Origin: an uncultured Oscillospiraceae bacterium
GTDB lineage: Bacteria; Bacillota; Clostridia; Oscillospirales; Acutalibacteraceae
Reading direction: 5' to 3'
DNA: 32,259 nucleotides
NCBI GenBank assembly: GCA_905198295.1
Contig: CAJKBW010000030.1
Span: 1-32,259 of the forward strand
The notes under the pieces were generated by a model that did not search any database, was not told where the DNA came from, and was given only the letters and a program-made list of their open reading frames with translations. Of this stretch, positions 8,454-17,218 are shown one piece after another (position 1 is the stretch's first letter; each line of letters begins with the position of its first letter). Position numbers and translations under genes: made by a program.

Positions 8454-10925
8454 ATGTCCGGACGAACCAAACGAATCCAGGGCGCTGCGCTGCTGGCAGC
8501 GGGCGTGCTCGGCCTGGCCGGCTGTGCCGGTGCCGCCGCGGACGCAAACCGGCTGGCCCCGGAGGATCTGCTGCTGCCGGAGGCCTCGTATGCGGCGGGA
8601 TATACCGAGGTCGCCGCGTACGGCGGCATGAAACTGCTTGCCGACAAGTCCACCGGCTCGGTTGCGGTGGAGGCGGACGGGCATGTCTGGTATGCCAATC
8701 CGGAGCATCCGGAGGAAGATCCGATTGCCTCCGGCGTGGTGCAGGACAGCATGCGCAGCCAGTTCACGCTGTATTACTACAACGAAAACAATGAACTCAA
8801 GACGATGGACAGCTATACCGACAGCGTCAAAAACGGGCAGTACCGTATTGAGCCGGTGGAGCGGGGCGTCGAAATGGTGTTTACCCTCGGTTCCTTCGAG
8901 CGCGGGGCGGCAGATATTCCAAAGGTGCTGCCGGATGCACGCTATCGGGAGCTGTTTGCGGACAACGGCGCGCTCAGCGCGTCGGATAAAAAATGGGTAG
9001 AAAAACGCTATCGTCAGGAAGGGGATACCTGGGTATGGCGGGAGACCGATGCGAATCTGATTATCGAGAAGATGCTCGGCATTTTGGATGCCGTCGGCTA
9101 TGACAGCGAACAGCTCGAGCAGGACAACGCGGCGGCGGGCGTCGAGACCGAAGCGGATAACCGGGCGGCGTTTCAGGTGACCGTGCGTTATACGCTGGAG
9201 GACGACGGGCTGTGCGTGGAAATTCCGATGGAGGGGTTCCGGTATGCCGGTGAGGTGGAGCCGGTGCGGCTTGACCTGCTGGAATTCTTTGCCGCTGCGG
9301 AGGATACGCCGGACGGCTATCTTTTTGTGCCGGACGGCAGCGGTGCACTGATGCGGCTGGAGCGGGCGGAGTCGTCCGACACCTATGCCGCGCGGGTATA
9401 CGGCAGCGAGGATGCCTCTGCCGTGGGGGAACAGCCGGTGCGCCTGCCGGTTTACGGCCTGAAGAACGGCGATGCCGCTTTTCTGGCGATGATCGAAGAA
9501 GGGGATGCCCTGGCCACCATCCGGGCGTATAACAGCGGGCTGCGCTGCAGTCTCAGCGGCGTTTACAGCAGCTTTACCCTCAAGGAAAGCGGATACGTCA
9601 CGCTGGGCGGACAGGAAGAGGAAACCGAGGTGCTCAGCTTCCAGAGCCGGTTGTATGACGGCAATATCCGCGTGCTTTATCAGTTTCTTACCGGCGACAA
9701 GGCGGATTACGCCGGCATGGCGGCCGCCTGCCGTGAGCGTCTGATCGCCCGCGGCGTGCTTGGGGAGCGGCTGGAGGCGGAGGGATTCCCGCTGCGGGTG
9801 GAAACCATCGGCGCGGTTAAAAAAGCACAGTCCTTCCTGATGATCCGGTATGAGGGCTGGGAACCCCTGACCACCTTTGCCGGGGTGGGGGAAATCCTGG
9901 ATGTGCTGCAGGGACAGCAGGTGGATGCGGTCCGGGTGCAGATGAATGCCTGGGCCAGCGGCGGTTTCGACCAGGCGATGGCGGGCAGCCTTTCACCCCT
10001 TTCGGTGCTGGGCGGGAAATCCGGCCTGAAGACACTGCTGGAGACGTACACCCGGCCGGGCGTGCAGATGGAAGGGCTGGTGTCCTTTGGCCGCTACATC
10101 ACCGGCAACCCGTACACGCTTTATCATTATGCGGCCAAAACCATTGACCAGGCGGTGGCGATGGATTACCCGCTTGATCTGGTGACCCGGAAGCCCGATA
10201 AGGAGCAGGCCGGCGCCGCGATTCTGTCGGCGGCACGGCTGCCGCAGGTCGCGGAAAAATTTTTGCAGTCTTCCGGACGGCTGCAGGGTCTGCCGGCCGC
10301 CGTGGCGGATCTCGGGGACCGGCTGTACGGGGATTATACCCGTTCGGATCCGGTGGATCGCGAAATGGCAAAGAGGCTGACCCAACAGGCCCTTGAGGCG
10401 CTTGCCGGCGGGGAACGGCTCTCGGTTGCGGGAGGCAACGCCTATGCGCTTGCCTATGCCCGGGTGCTCAGCGATATCCCGCTTTGCAGCAGCGGCTACA
10501 CGATGCTTGACGAGGATGTGCCGTTTTATGCGATGGTGCTGCACGGCTATATGGAGATGAGCGGTGCCGCGGTCAATTATGCAGACGATCCACAAACGGC
10601 AGTGCTGCAGGCTATTGAAAGCGGAACCGGCGTGTCCTGCCGGCTGATGGCGGCGGACTCATCGCTGCTCAAGGATACCGCCTATGCCCGGTATTATTCC
10701 GCGGGTCTGGACGACGCCGTGCAGACAGTCTGTGAAGCGTACCGCCGGGTGAACAGCATGGTGGGGGATCTGCAGGGGCAGACGATTTCCGCCCATCGAA
10801 ACGATGCAGGTGTGGCGGTAACGGCATATGAAAATGGTGTGAAGATTTATGTCAATTACACCAACGCCGACCGGAGCGTGGACGGCGTTTTGGTTCCGGC
10901 CCGGGATGCTGTGCGGGTTGGGTAA
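8454..10925 (+). CDS. DUF5696-family lipoprotein, putative glycosidase-like
   Basis: An 823-residue lipoprotein with a textbook lipobox (LAGC, lipidated Cys24) and AAGGGGG upstream of ATG 8454. Residues about 40-430 are beta-rich and carry a PVYGLKNGDAAFLAMIEEGD segment resembling the N-terminal super-sandwich of large glycosidases. Residues about 440-780 alternate strands and helices as in a TIM barrel, for example the region after PLRVETIGAVKKAQ and the DLGDRLYGDY stretch from residue 619. I assign it to DUF5696 from memory of this architecture beside YIP1 and ABC permease genes. No catalytic residues can be named with confidence. Tethered outside the membrane, it could bind or cleave the glycan before import by either permease pair. 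Confidence 0.72.
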   Translation: MSGRTKRIQGAALLAAGVLGLAGCAGAAADANRLAPEDLLLPEASYAAGYTEVAAYGGMKLLADKSTGSVAVEADGHVWYANPEHPEEDPIASGVVQDSMRSQFTLYYYNENNELKTMDSYTDSVKNGQYRIEPVERGVEMVFTLGSFERGAADIPKVLPDARYRELFADNGALSASDKKWVEKRYRQEGDTWVWRETDANLIIEKMLGILDAVGYDSEQLEQDNAAAGVETEADNRAAFQVTVRYTLEDDGLCVEIPMEGFRYAGEVEPVRLDLLEFFAAAEDTPDGYLFVPDGSGALMRLERAESSDTYAARVYGSEDASAVGEQPVRLPVYGLKNGDAAFLAMIEEGDALATIRAYNSGLRCSLSGVYSSFTLKESGYVTLGGQEEETEVLSFQSRLYDGNIRVLYQFLTGDKADYAGMAAACRERLIARGVLGERLEAEGFPLRVETIGAVKKAQSFLMIRYEGWEPLTTFAGVGEILDVLQGQQVDAVRVQMNAWASGGFDQAMAGSLSPLSVLGGKSGLKTLLETYTRPGVQMEGLVSFGRYITGNPYTLYHYAAKTIDQAVAMDYPLDLVTRKPDKEQAGAAILSAARLPQVAEKFLQSSGRLQGLPAAVADLGDRLYGDYTRSDPVDREMAKRLTQQALEALAGGERLSVAGGNAYALAYARVLSDIPLCSSGYTMLDEDVPFYAMVLHGYMEMSGAAVNYADDPQTAVLQAIESGTGVSCRLMAADSSLLKDTAYARYYSAGLDDAVQTVCEAYRRVNSMVGDLQGQTISAHRNDAGVAVTAYENGVKIYVNYTNADRSVDGVLVPARDAVRVG

Positions 10926-10966
10926 GGCAGCAGACATTGTGCTTTTCGGAAAGGAAGGATCACCCT

Positions 10967-11887
10967 ATGGACCTTCGCAGAACAAGGCGCCGTTCGGTTA
11001 TTGAGCGGTATAATCGGACCGGCTATATTTTCATCCTGCCGTGGGTGATCGGGTTTGCCGTGCTGCTGCTGCAGCCGTTGATCCAGACGGTGCAGTTCAG
11101 TTTCAGCGAGGTCGACATCACCGCTTCCGGCTACACCACCGATGCGGTGGGCTGGGAGCACTTTTTCTACGCCTTCCGGGAGGATGCGAGTTTTCCCAAG
11201 CTGCTGGCAAATTCGGTGGTATCGATGCTGACGGATGTGCCGATTCTGCTGATCTTCAGCTTTTTTGCCGCGGTGCTGCTGCGGAAGAATTTCCGGGGGT
11301 GCCGTGTGGTGAAGGGGATTTTCTTCATCACGGTAATCATGTCTTCCGGCGTGTTTATCCAGATGCAGAACGAAACCATCGCCGCCAACACCGTGCAGCT
11401 GTCCGCCGCGATGAACAGTGCGGCGGGCGCAGCCAGTTCGCTGAAAAGCATCGATATCGGCAAATACCTGGTAGATGCCGGCATCAGTGAGGAGATCGTC
11501 GCTTACCTGGCGGCGCCGGTGGAGGCGCTGTTTTCGGTGATGACCCGTTCCGGCATACAGATTTTCATATTCCTCGCCGGGCTGAGCAGCATCTCCCCTG
11601 CGCTTTATGAAGCGTGCAGCATCGAGGGCGCCACCGGATGGGAAACCTTCTGGATGATCACCTTCCCGATGACCTCCCCGCTGATCGTTGTCAACCTGAT
11701 TTATTCCATTGTGGATTCTTTCATGGCCAACGACAACCAGGCGCTGCAGTACATATACAGCCAGGCGTTTGACAAGCTGAATTACGGATATGCGAGCGCA
11801 CTGTCCTGGATTTATTTTGCGGCGGTGGGGCTGATCATCGCGCTGGCGACGCTGGTCATATCGAAGCGCGTCGTGTATCACACGTAA
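10967..11887 (+). CDS. Sugar ABC transporter permease, MalF/UgpA type (importer 2)
   Basis: First subunit of a second permease pair, about 306 residues. ATG 10967 sits eight bases after AAGGAAGG and gives the expected basic N-terminus; an earlier in-frame start at 10937 has no such site. The first span follows YIFILPWVIGF. The EAA loop starts at residue 215 as EACSIEGATGWETFW. Between the spans there is an extended, Ala/Ser-rich segment (around residues 145-170) that the first pair does not have. This suggests an enlarged extracytoplasmic loop that may contact a different binding protein. Its sequence differs clearly from the permease at 4566, so the two pairs are not a recent duplication. 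Confidence 0.92.
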   Translation: MDLRRTRRRSVIERYNRTGYIFILPWVIGFAVLLLQPLIQTVQFSFSEVDITASGYTTDAVGWEHFFYAFREDASFPKLLANSVVSMLTDVPILLIFSFFAAVLLRKNFRGCRVVKGIFFITVIMSSGVFIQMQNETIAANTVQLSAAMNSAAGAASSLKSIDIGKYLVDAGISEEIVAYLAAPVEALFSVMTRSGIQIFIFLAGLSSISPALYEACSIEGATGWETFWMITFPMTSPLIVVNLIYSIVDSFMANDNQALQYIYSQAFDKLNYGYASALSWIYFAAVGLIIALATLVISKRVVYHT

Positions 11888-11899
11888 GGGGGTGTGCGG

Positions 11900-12865
11900 A
11901 TGAACAGAAAAAGGGGACGCCCGGACGGGCATACGCTTGCGGTACGGGGCGGGGAGCGGCTGATGTGGCTGGTCAAAATGGTGTTCATCGTCGGCTTCTG
12001 CTTCACAATACTTTACCCGCTGGCGGTGATGCTCTCCCGCGCGTTTATGAGCCGGGCGGATATTTTTGACAACGCGGTTATACTGGTGCCGCGGGAACTG
12101 ACGCTGGACAACATCCGCTATGCCGCGCAGATGATGAATTACGGCCCGACCCTGTGGAACACGCTGTGGTATGCGCTGAGCACTACGGTGATGCAGACCC
12201 TCTCGACCATGATGGTGGGCTACGGTTTTGCGCGGTTCCGCTTCCGGGGCAGCCGGGTGCTGTTTGGTCTGGTGGTGTTCACCATTATCCTGCCGCCGCA
12301 GCTGATTATGGTGCCGCTGTATATGCATTTCCGTTTTTTTGATATTTTTGGAATCGCCGGGCTGCTCACCGGCACTTCCGGGCTCAATCTGCTGGATTCC
12401 TTTACGCCGTTTTACCTGCTTTCGCTGGGCTGTGTGGGGATCAAAAACGGCATTTTCATCTATATGTTCCGCCAATTTTTCAAAAATGTCCCCAAAGAAA
12501 CCGAAGAGGCAGCGCTGGTGGACGGCGCCGGCGCATTTCGGATTTTTTTCCGGATCATGATCCCGTCGGCTATTACGATGCTGGTGACGGTGGCACTCTT
12601 TTCGTTTGTCTGGCAGTATAACGACGTCACCTATACCAACCTGTTTCTCAAGAATAACCGAGTGCTGTCCATGACCTACAGTTCGCTGGGCAATTTCCTG
12701 TGGGACAATATGTCGTCGGCAGCCGCTTATCTGAAGACCGATGAATATATTGCTGTCATCAAAAGCACCGGCGTGCTGCTGATGATCCTGCCGCTTCTGC
12801 TGATTTATCTTGTCATGCAGCGCTTTTTCGTGGATGGCATAGAACGCAGCGGCATCGTGGGCTGA
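11900..12865 (+). CDS. Carbohydrate ABC transporter permease, MalG/UgpE type (importer 2)
   Basis: About 321 residues with six predicted membrane spans and a MalG-type EAA loop (EEAALVDGAGAFRIFFRI, from residue 203). ATG 11900 is chosen because AAGGGGG lies seven bases upstream, whereas GTG 11894 would touch the ribosome site. It forms a heterodimer with the preceding permease by adjacency. It is the second MalG-like subunit in the gene train, so the locus encodes two complete membrane channels and two binding proteins. As with importer 1, no ATPase gene is present. Confidence 0.92.
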   Translation: MNRKRGRPDGHTLAVRGGERLMWLVKMVFIVGFCFTILYPLAVMLSRAFMSRADIFDNAVILVPRELTLDNIRYAAQMMNYGPTLWNTLWYALSTTVMQTLSTMMVGYGFARFRFRGSRVLFGLVVFTIILPPQLIMVPLYMHFRFFDIFGIAGLLTGTSGLNLLDSFTPFYLLSLGCVGIKNGIFIYMFRQFFKNVPKETEEAALVDGAGAFRIFFRIMIPSAITMLVTVALFSFVWQYNDVTYTNLFLKNNRVLSMTYSSLGNFLWDNMSSAAAYLKTDEYIAVIKSTGVLLMILPLLLIYLVMQRFFVDGIERSGIVG

Positions 12866-12958
12866 ATCGTGTACATTTGCCCATAACAGGAAGAGGATTA
12901 CCCCGTGGTTTTGGGAAGATAAACGAAATACAATGGAGACAGACAGGAGGCGCTGTAT

Positions 12959-15127
12959 TTGAGAGGAAAACGATGGACCGCCTTTTTGGGTGCGGCCGCG
13001 GCCGCCGGCGTGCTGCTGACGGGATGTACGGGACAGGGCAGGGACAGCTCAGGAGGGAAAGAGCCAATGGAAACAAAAAGCGGTGCGGCGTCGAGTCGGA
13101 TGGAAAAGACGGTTTCTTCCTACGGCGCCTGGCTTTTTGAAGGAAACGACGGCGGTTTTGCCGCCGCGGCCGGCGACACGCTGGAAATCGGGGAGAACGC
13201 GCTGCGGTACACCGCCGGCACGGCCGGGCGGCTGGATTCGCCGGGCGGGCTGGATATTCCGGCCGGTGCGGTGCGCACGGTCGAAGTACGGCTCAAGGGC
13301 GATGCTGTGCAGAGCCTGACCCTCGCCTGGGCAGGTGCGGACGGCACGTTTGCGCAGGAAAACCAAGTGTCGATACCGCTTGAAGCGGACGGAAAATATC
13401 ACGATTACCAGATTGACCTGGCCGGGCAGCCCGGCTGGAGCGGACAGGTATCCCGGCTGCGGTTTATCACCGAAGCCGGCGGGGTGCTGGAGATCGACAG
13501 CATCCGGCTGTCCGGGCTGTATCTGGTGCCGTTTCCGTGGCTGAGCGGGGATTTTACCAAGGATTTGTACCAGCTTAAGGAGATTCAGGAGGCTTTCCGC
13601 GCAGATAACCATACGGTGACAGTGGGCTTTTCCGCGCTGGTACAGTACCTGTCCGACACCGACGATGAAGAGAATATCGCGATGGAATACCGGCGTTCGG
13701 TGGAGTATTACGTCAAGCTGGCCAAAGCGGCGGATATGCCGGTGATGATCTGGCTGCGGGCGGATCCCTGGGCGGAGCCGTATACCGGGGTGGCGCAGAA
13801 GCTGTATGCGGACGACCGCAATCTGATGTGGACCGAGGAGCTGACGGCAAAACCGGCCTATCGGAAGGATCTGACCGGGTATTTCAACTACTGCCTGGCC
13901 CAGACCGACCTGTCGGGTGCCAAAACGCCGTACTGGCAGTATACCGAGAAGCTGCTCGGACAGTGTGCACAGGCGGTGAACGAGGCGGTTCAGGAGAATC
14001 CCGAATATATCCTTGGGGTGACGACCACCTCGGAGTACCGCTACCTAACCGACGGGCAGGAGCATATCCTCGACTATAACCCGCATACGATCCGGGAATT
14101 CCGGGACTGGTGCCGGGAAAAGTACGGCACCGTCGATGCGCTGAATGCGGCCTGCTCGACGTCGTTTACCACCTGGGAGCTGCGTTCGGCCGATTATGAC
14201 CCGGCCACAGTGGAAAATGCCGGCGGCTTCGATGCGCCGCGGGAGCGGTTCACGCCGTCGGCGTTCTGGGACGACTGGTCGGCGTTCCGTGCTCAGCAGA
14301 TTACCACGGCGGAAACACGGCTCGTGGAGATCATTGGGGAACACCTCGACAGCAAGTACATTTATACGCATCAGATCCCCTATGCCGATCACACAACAGC
14401 TTCACCGATCACGACCGGCAATGTGCCGGGCTCGAACATCGGCATCGACTTTTTCAACCACGACGTCACCGCAGCGAACATGGAGGCGATCACGTCGATG
14501 CTCGGCGGGGATGTCAGCCGTACCTGGGGCGTGCCGGAATGGCTGGTGACCCACAGCGCGCCGTATGAAAGCACCGATAAGGCGCTGCGCAGCATGGCGG
14601 CGGCAGGGGTGAAATACCTGTGCCCGTTCAACTGGGGCAGCGGCGACGAATACGACGTGAAGGGGTCCCCCGCCGAAAAGGCGATTGCGGATTTCGTCGC
14701 CGAGCGGGAAGCCATGGATAATCCGATGGCGGGCGTATCGGTGAACGCGACCGCGGGCTTTGCCGATGCACAGGCGTTGGTGGACGGCTCTCTCGGCACG
14801 GTGTTTTCCGCCGCATCCTTCAAGGCGGGCGACTGGATCAGCTTTGATCTGGGGGAAGAGCGGACGCTCAGCAGCGTAACCCTGTACCCGGCCGGCCAGA
14901 ACGGGAGCCTGCCCGTGCAGGTGACGGTGCAGACCGAGCAGGACGGCACCTTTAAAACGGCAGGAACCTATACGCTTGCACAGCTGGATGCGGCAAAGCC
15001 GGCCGACCTGTATTTCGATCCGACAGTCACCCGCCGGATCAAGCTGATTATCGATGAACCGGCGAAAAACAGCAGCGGTGAGACGATATTTTCCCTCGCG
15101 GAAATTCGGGTGGGAAATAAGGCGTAA
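12959..15127 (+). CDS. GH42-like glycoside hydrolase lipoprotein with C-terminal F5/8-type domain
   Basis: A 722-residue surface lipoprotein (LLTGC, lipidated Cys23). Its TTG start at 12959 is supported by AGGAGG eight bases upstream and by the signal peptide beginning there. Residues about 35-190 form a beta-sandwich. Residues about 195-580 form a TIM-barrel glycosidase domain resembling GH42 beta-galactosidases, most clearly in REFRDWCREKYGTVDALNAA, a hallmark A-domain stretch. Candidate catalytic acids are Glu359 in TTSEYRY (acid/base position) and Glu527 in GVPEWLV (nucleophile position). Residues about 587-721 look like an F5/8 type C (discoidin, CBM32-like) binding domain. It would act outside the cell on glycans bound for the importers. 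The exact GH family and substrate remain uncertain; GH42 itself usually acts on galactosides. Confidence 0.8.
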   Translation: MRGKRWTAFLGAAAAAGVLLTGCTGQGRDSSGGKEPMETKSGAASSRMEKTVSSYGAWLFEGNDGGFAAAAGDTLEIGENALRYTAGTAGRLDSPGGLDIPAGAVRTVEVRLKGDAVQSLTLAWAGADGTFAQENQVSIPLEADGKYHDYQIDLAGQPGWSGQVSRLRFITEAGGVLEIDSIRLSGLYLVPFPWLSGDFTKDLYQLKEIQEAFRADNHTVTVGFSALVQYLSDTDDEENIAMEYRRSVEYYVKLAKAADMPVMIWLRADPWAEPYTGVAQKLYADDRNLMWTEELTAKPAYRKDLTGYFNYCLAQTDLSGAKTPYWQYTEKLLGQCAQAVNEAVQENPEYILGVTTTSEYRYLTDGQEHILDYNPHTIREFRDWCREKYGTVDALNAACSTSFTTWELRSADYDPATVENAGGFDAPRERFTPSAFWDDWSAFRAQQITTAETRLVEIIGEHLDSKYIYTHQIPYADHTTASPITTGNVPGSNIGIDFFNHDVTAANMEAITSMLGGDVSRTWGVPEWLVTHSAPYESTDKALRSMAAAGVKYLCPFNWGSGDEYDVKGSPAEKAIADFVAEREAMDNPMAGVSVNATAGFADAQALVDGSLGTVFSAASFKAGDWISFDLGEERTLSSVTLYPAGQNGSLPVQVTVQTEQDGTFKTAGTYTLAQLDAAKPADLYFDPTVTRRIKLIIDEPAKNSSGETIFSLAEIRVGNKA

Positions 15128-15169
15128 AAGCGGCAGAATCAAAATTATCGGAAAGAAAGGGGCAGACAC

Positions 15170-17185
15170 ATGAAAAAGCGCATTCTGGCGATTCTTCTTT
15201 CCCTGGCACTTGTGTGTACGGCGGGATTTGCGGGACTCTCCGTTTCGGCGGAGGATCCGGTGCCGCTGGAGGTCACGGGCGTCGGCATCTTCGACCAGAC
15301 TCCAAACAAGGGCATCCATACCTTCAATGAAAACGCGAAGCTGATCCAGGTCACCTTCAACCGGGATTTCTGGACAGGCGAGGCCAGCTATGTGGAGCTG
15401 AACGAAGCAGTCAACCTGTACCTGAAGATCAACGGCAAAACCCCGAGTCAATGGGTGGGGGATTACGGCAGTGCTACCTGGGGCTGCATCACCGCCCATG
15501 TCAAGCGCAGTGATGCGCTCGGGCAGTATCTGGAGATCAACCTGACCGGTGTGGAGGGTCTGCCGAGTGAGTCGACCGACAGCACCATTGAATTCCTGCC
15601 GGGCTTTGCGGGCGGGCTCGGACGCCGCTATACCTTCCACTACACCGCAAACCAGAATGTACCCTATGCCGAGGAGGCTCTGGAGGTCACCGGCGTCGGT
15701 ATTTTCGACCAGACGCCGAATAAGGGTATCCATACGTTTAATGAAAACGCGAAACTGATCCAGGTGAAATTCAACCGGGACTTCTGGCCGCAGGAAACCA
15801 ACTTTGTGGAGCTCAACGAGGCGGTCAACCTGTATCTGAAAATCAACGGCAAAACCCCGAGTGAGTGGGTAGGGGAGTATGGAAGCGCGACCTGGGGCTG
15901 CATCACCGCCCATGTCAAGCGCAGTGACGCGCTTGGCCAGTATCTGGAGATCAACCTGACCGGCGTGGAGGGACTGCCGAGTGAATCGATCGACAGCACC
16001 ATTGAATTCCTGCCGGGCTTTGCCGGCGTGCTGGATGAGGCGGTTGTTTATGCGTATAAAGCCGGACAGAACCTGCCGTATACCATAAAAACGGATGACG
16101 GCGGCGATGACGGAGACGATGGCGATGACGAGGAAAATCCGGCTGAGGGACTGGTCACCGGTGTGGGTGTTTTCGATCAGGAACCGAATAAGGGCATCCA
16201 TGATTTCGGCACCGCACGGCTGATCCAAGTGAAGTTTGGCGAGGATTTTTACGATCCGGCACAGCTGACCGGCGGTGTCAAGCAGTGGGTGCAAGGCGAG
16301 CTGGGGGACTACATTAAAATCAATGGCAAAACCGTTTCGGAATGGAACGGGATCGAATTCAACAGTGTGCAGATCCATGTCAAAACCAGCGAGGCATTGG
16401 GCGGACAGTATCTGGAGATCAACACCTCTGCGCTCGAAGGTCTGCCGCTCGTGACCACTGACAATACGGTGGAATTCCTTCCGGGTTTCCCGGTATTCGG
16501 CAAGGCGGCATCCGACAAAGCCTATGCTTTTACCTATAAGGCAAATGAGAATGTTCCCTTTGTGCTTGAAGAAAACAGTGCACCGGATGAAGGCGGAGAA
16601 GGCGGAGACGACGGCAAGCCGGAGGAAAAGCCGCAACCGGATGGCCTGGTCACGGGTGTCGGCATTTTTGACCAGACGCCGAATAAGGGCATCCACACCT
16701 TCAACGAAAACGCGAAGCTGATTCAGGTGAAGTTCAGTGAGGCGTTTTATGACCCGGCGCAGCTGACCGGCGGGGTTAAGCAGTGGGTGCAGAGCGAATT
16801 GGGCGATTACATCAAAATCAACGGTAAGACGGTTTCGGCCTGGAACGAAATTGAATTCAACAGCGCGCAGGTGCATGTCAAGACCAATCAGGCGCTAGGC
16901 GGGCAGTATCTGGAGATCAACCTGTCCGGACTCAAAGGCCTGCCGGCGGAGGACACCGATAACACGGTGGAGATTCTCAAGGGCTTTCCGGTGTTTGGGA
17001 AAGCGGCATCCGACAGGACGTATACCTTTACGTATAAAGCCGGCCAGAACGTGCCGTTCACCCTGACAAAAACGGAGAACCCGGAAACCGGGGCTGCGCT
17101 GCCGGTGGTGCCGTTTGCGCTGGCCGCTGCCGCCGGACTGCTGACGGCCGGTACAATGCGGCTGCGGAAAAAGCGCGCCGCGTAA
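15170..17185 (+). CDS. Wall-anchored surface protein with four copies of an unrecognised domain (NPETG sorting signal)
   Basis: A 671-residue exported protein: a signal peptide ends near SVSA-ED, four tandem domain copies start at residues 35, 173, 329 and 494, and the C-terminus has the layout of a sortase signal (NPETG, a hydrophobic span, then RLRKKRAA). Each copy begins VTGVG(I/V)FDQxPNKGIH and has a central INGKT and a late QYLEIN motif. Copies 1 and 2 resemble each other most, as do 3 and 4. Asp/Glu/Gly-rich linkers separate copy 2 from 3 and copy 3 from 4. I do not recognise the domain. AAAGGGG precedes ATG 15170. The position after the glycosidase suggests a glycan-binding or cell-surface display role, which is inference. 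Confidence 0.85.
   Translation: MKKRILAILLSLALVCTAGFAGLSVSAEDPVPLEVTGVGIFDQTPNKGIHTFNENAKLIQVTFNRDFWTGEASYVELNEAVNLYLKINGKTPSQWVGDYGSATWGCITAHVKRSDALGQYLEINLTGVEGLPSESTDSTIEFLPGFAGGLGRRYTFHYTANQNVPYAEEALEVTGVGIFDQTPNKGIHTFNENAKLIQVKFNRDFWPQETNFVELNEAVNLYLKINGKTPSEWVGEYGSATWGCITAHVKRSDALGQYLEINLTGVEGLPSESIDSTIEFLPGFAGVLDEAVVYAYKAGQNLPYTIKTDDGGDDGDDGDDEENPAEGLVTGVGVFDQEPNKGIHDFGTARLIQVKFGEDFYDPAQLTGGVKQWVQGELGDYIKINGKTVSEWNGIEFNSVQIHVKTSEALGGQYLEINTSALEGLPLVTTDNTVEFLPGFPVFGKAASDKAYAFTYKANENVPFVLEENSAPDEGGEGGDDGKPEEKPQPDGLVTGVGIFDQTPNKGIHTFNENAKLIQVKFSEAFYDPAQLTGGVKQWVQSELGDYIKINGKTVSAWNEIEFNSAQVHVKTNQALGGQYLEINLSGLKGLPAEDTDNTVEILKGFPVFGKAASDRTYTFTYKAGQNVPFTLTKTENPETGAALPVVPFALAAAAGLLTAGTMRLRKKRAA
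15272..17074 (+). repeat. Four in-frame protein-domain repeats (about 390-430 bp each)
   Basis: Units begin at 15272, 15686, 16154 and 16649 with the coding motif for VTGVG(I/V)FDQ. Units 1 and 2 share a WGCITAHVKRSDALGQ segment. Units 3 and 4 share a FYDPAQLTGGVKQWVQ segment and FGKAASD. This A-A-B-B pattern suggests duplication within each pair after an older split. Confidence 0.9.
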
Positions 17186-17218
17186 GGCTGGCGCACGACG
17201 GAAAGCGAGAGAACAGCG

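Noticed and set aside
10856..12475. A 539-codon - strand open frame opposite the second permease pair
   Set aside because: Its composition is His/Gln/Arg-rich low complexity, and the + strand carries two permeases with EAA motifs.
14402..16876. An 824-codon open frame on the - strand opposite the GH42-like and four-unit genes
   Set aside because: It mirrors the domain repeats of the + strand gene, has no ribosome site or recognisable family, and GC-rich coding DNA often leaves the opposite strand open. The + strand gene has a signal peptide and sorting signal.
15272..17074. Regular repeats that might suggest a CRISPR array
   Set aside because: Units are about 400 bases, in frame and protein-coding, with no short direct repeats and unique spacers.
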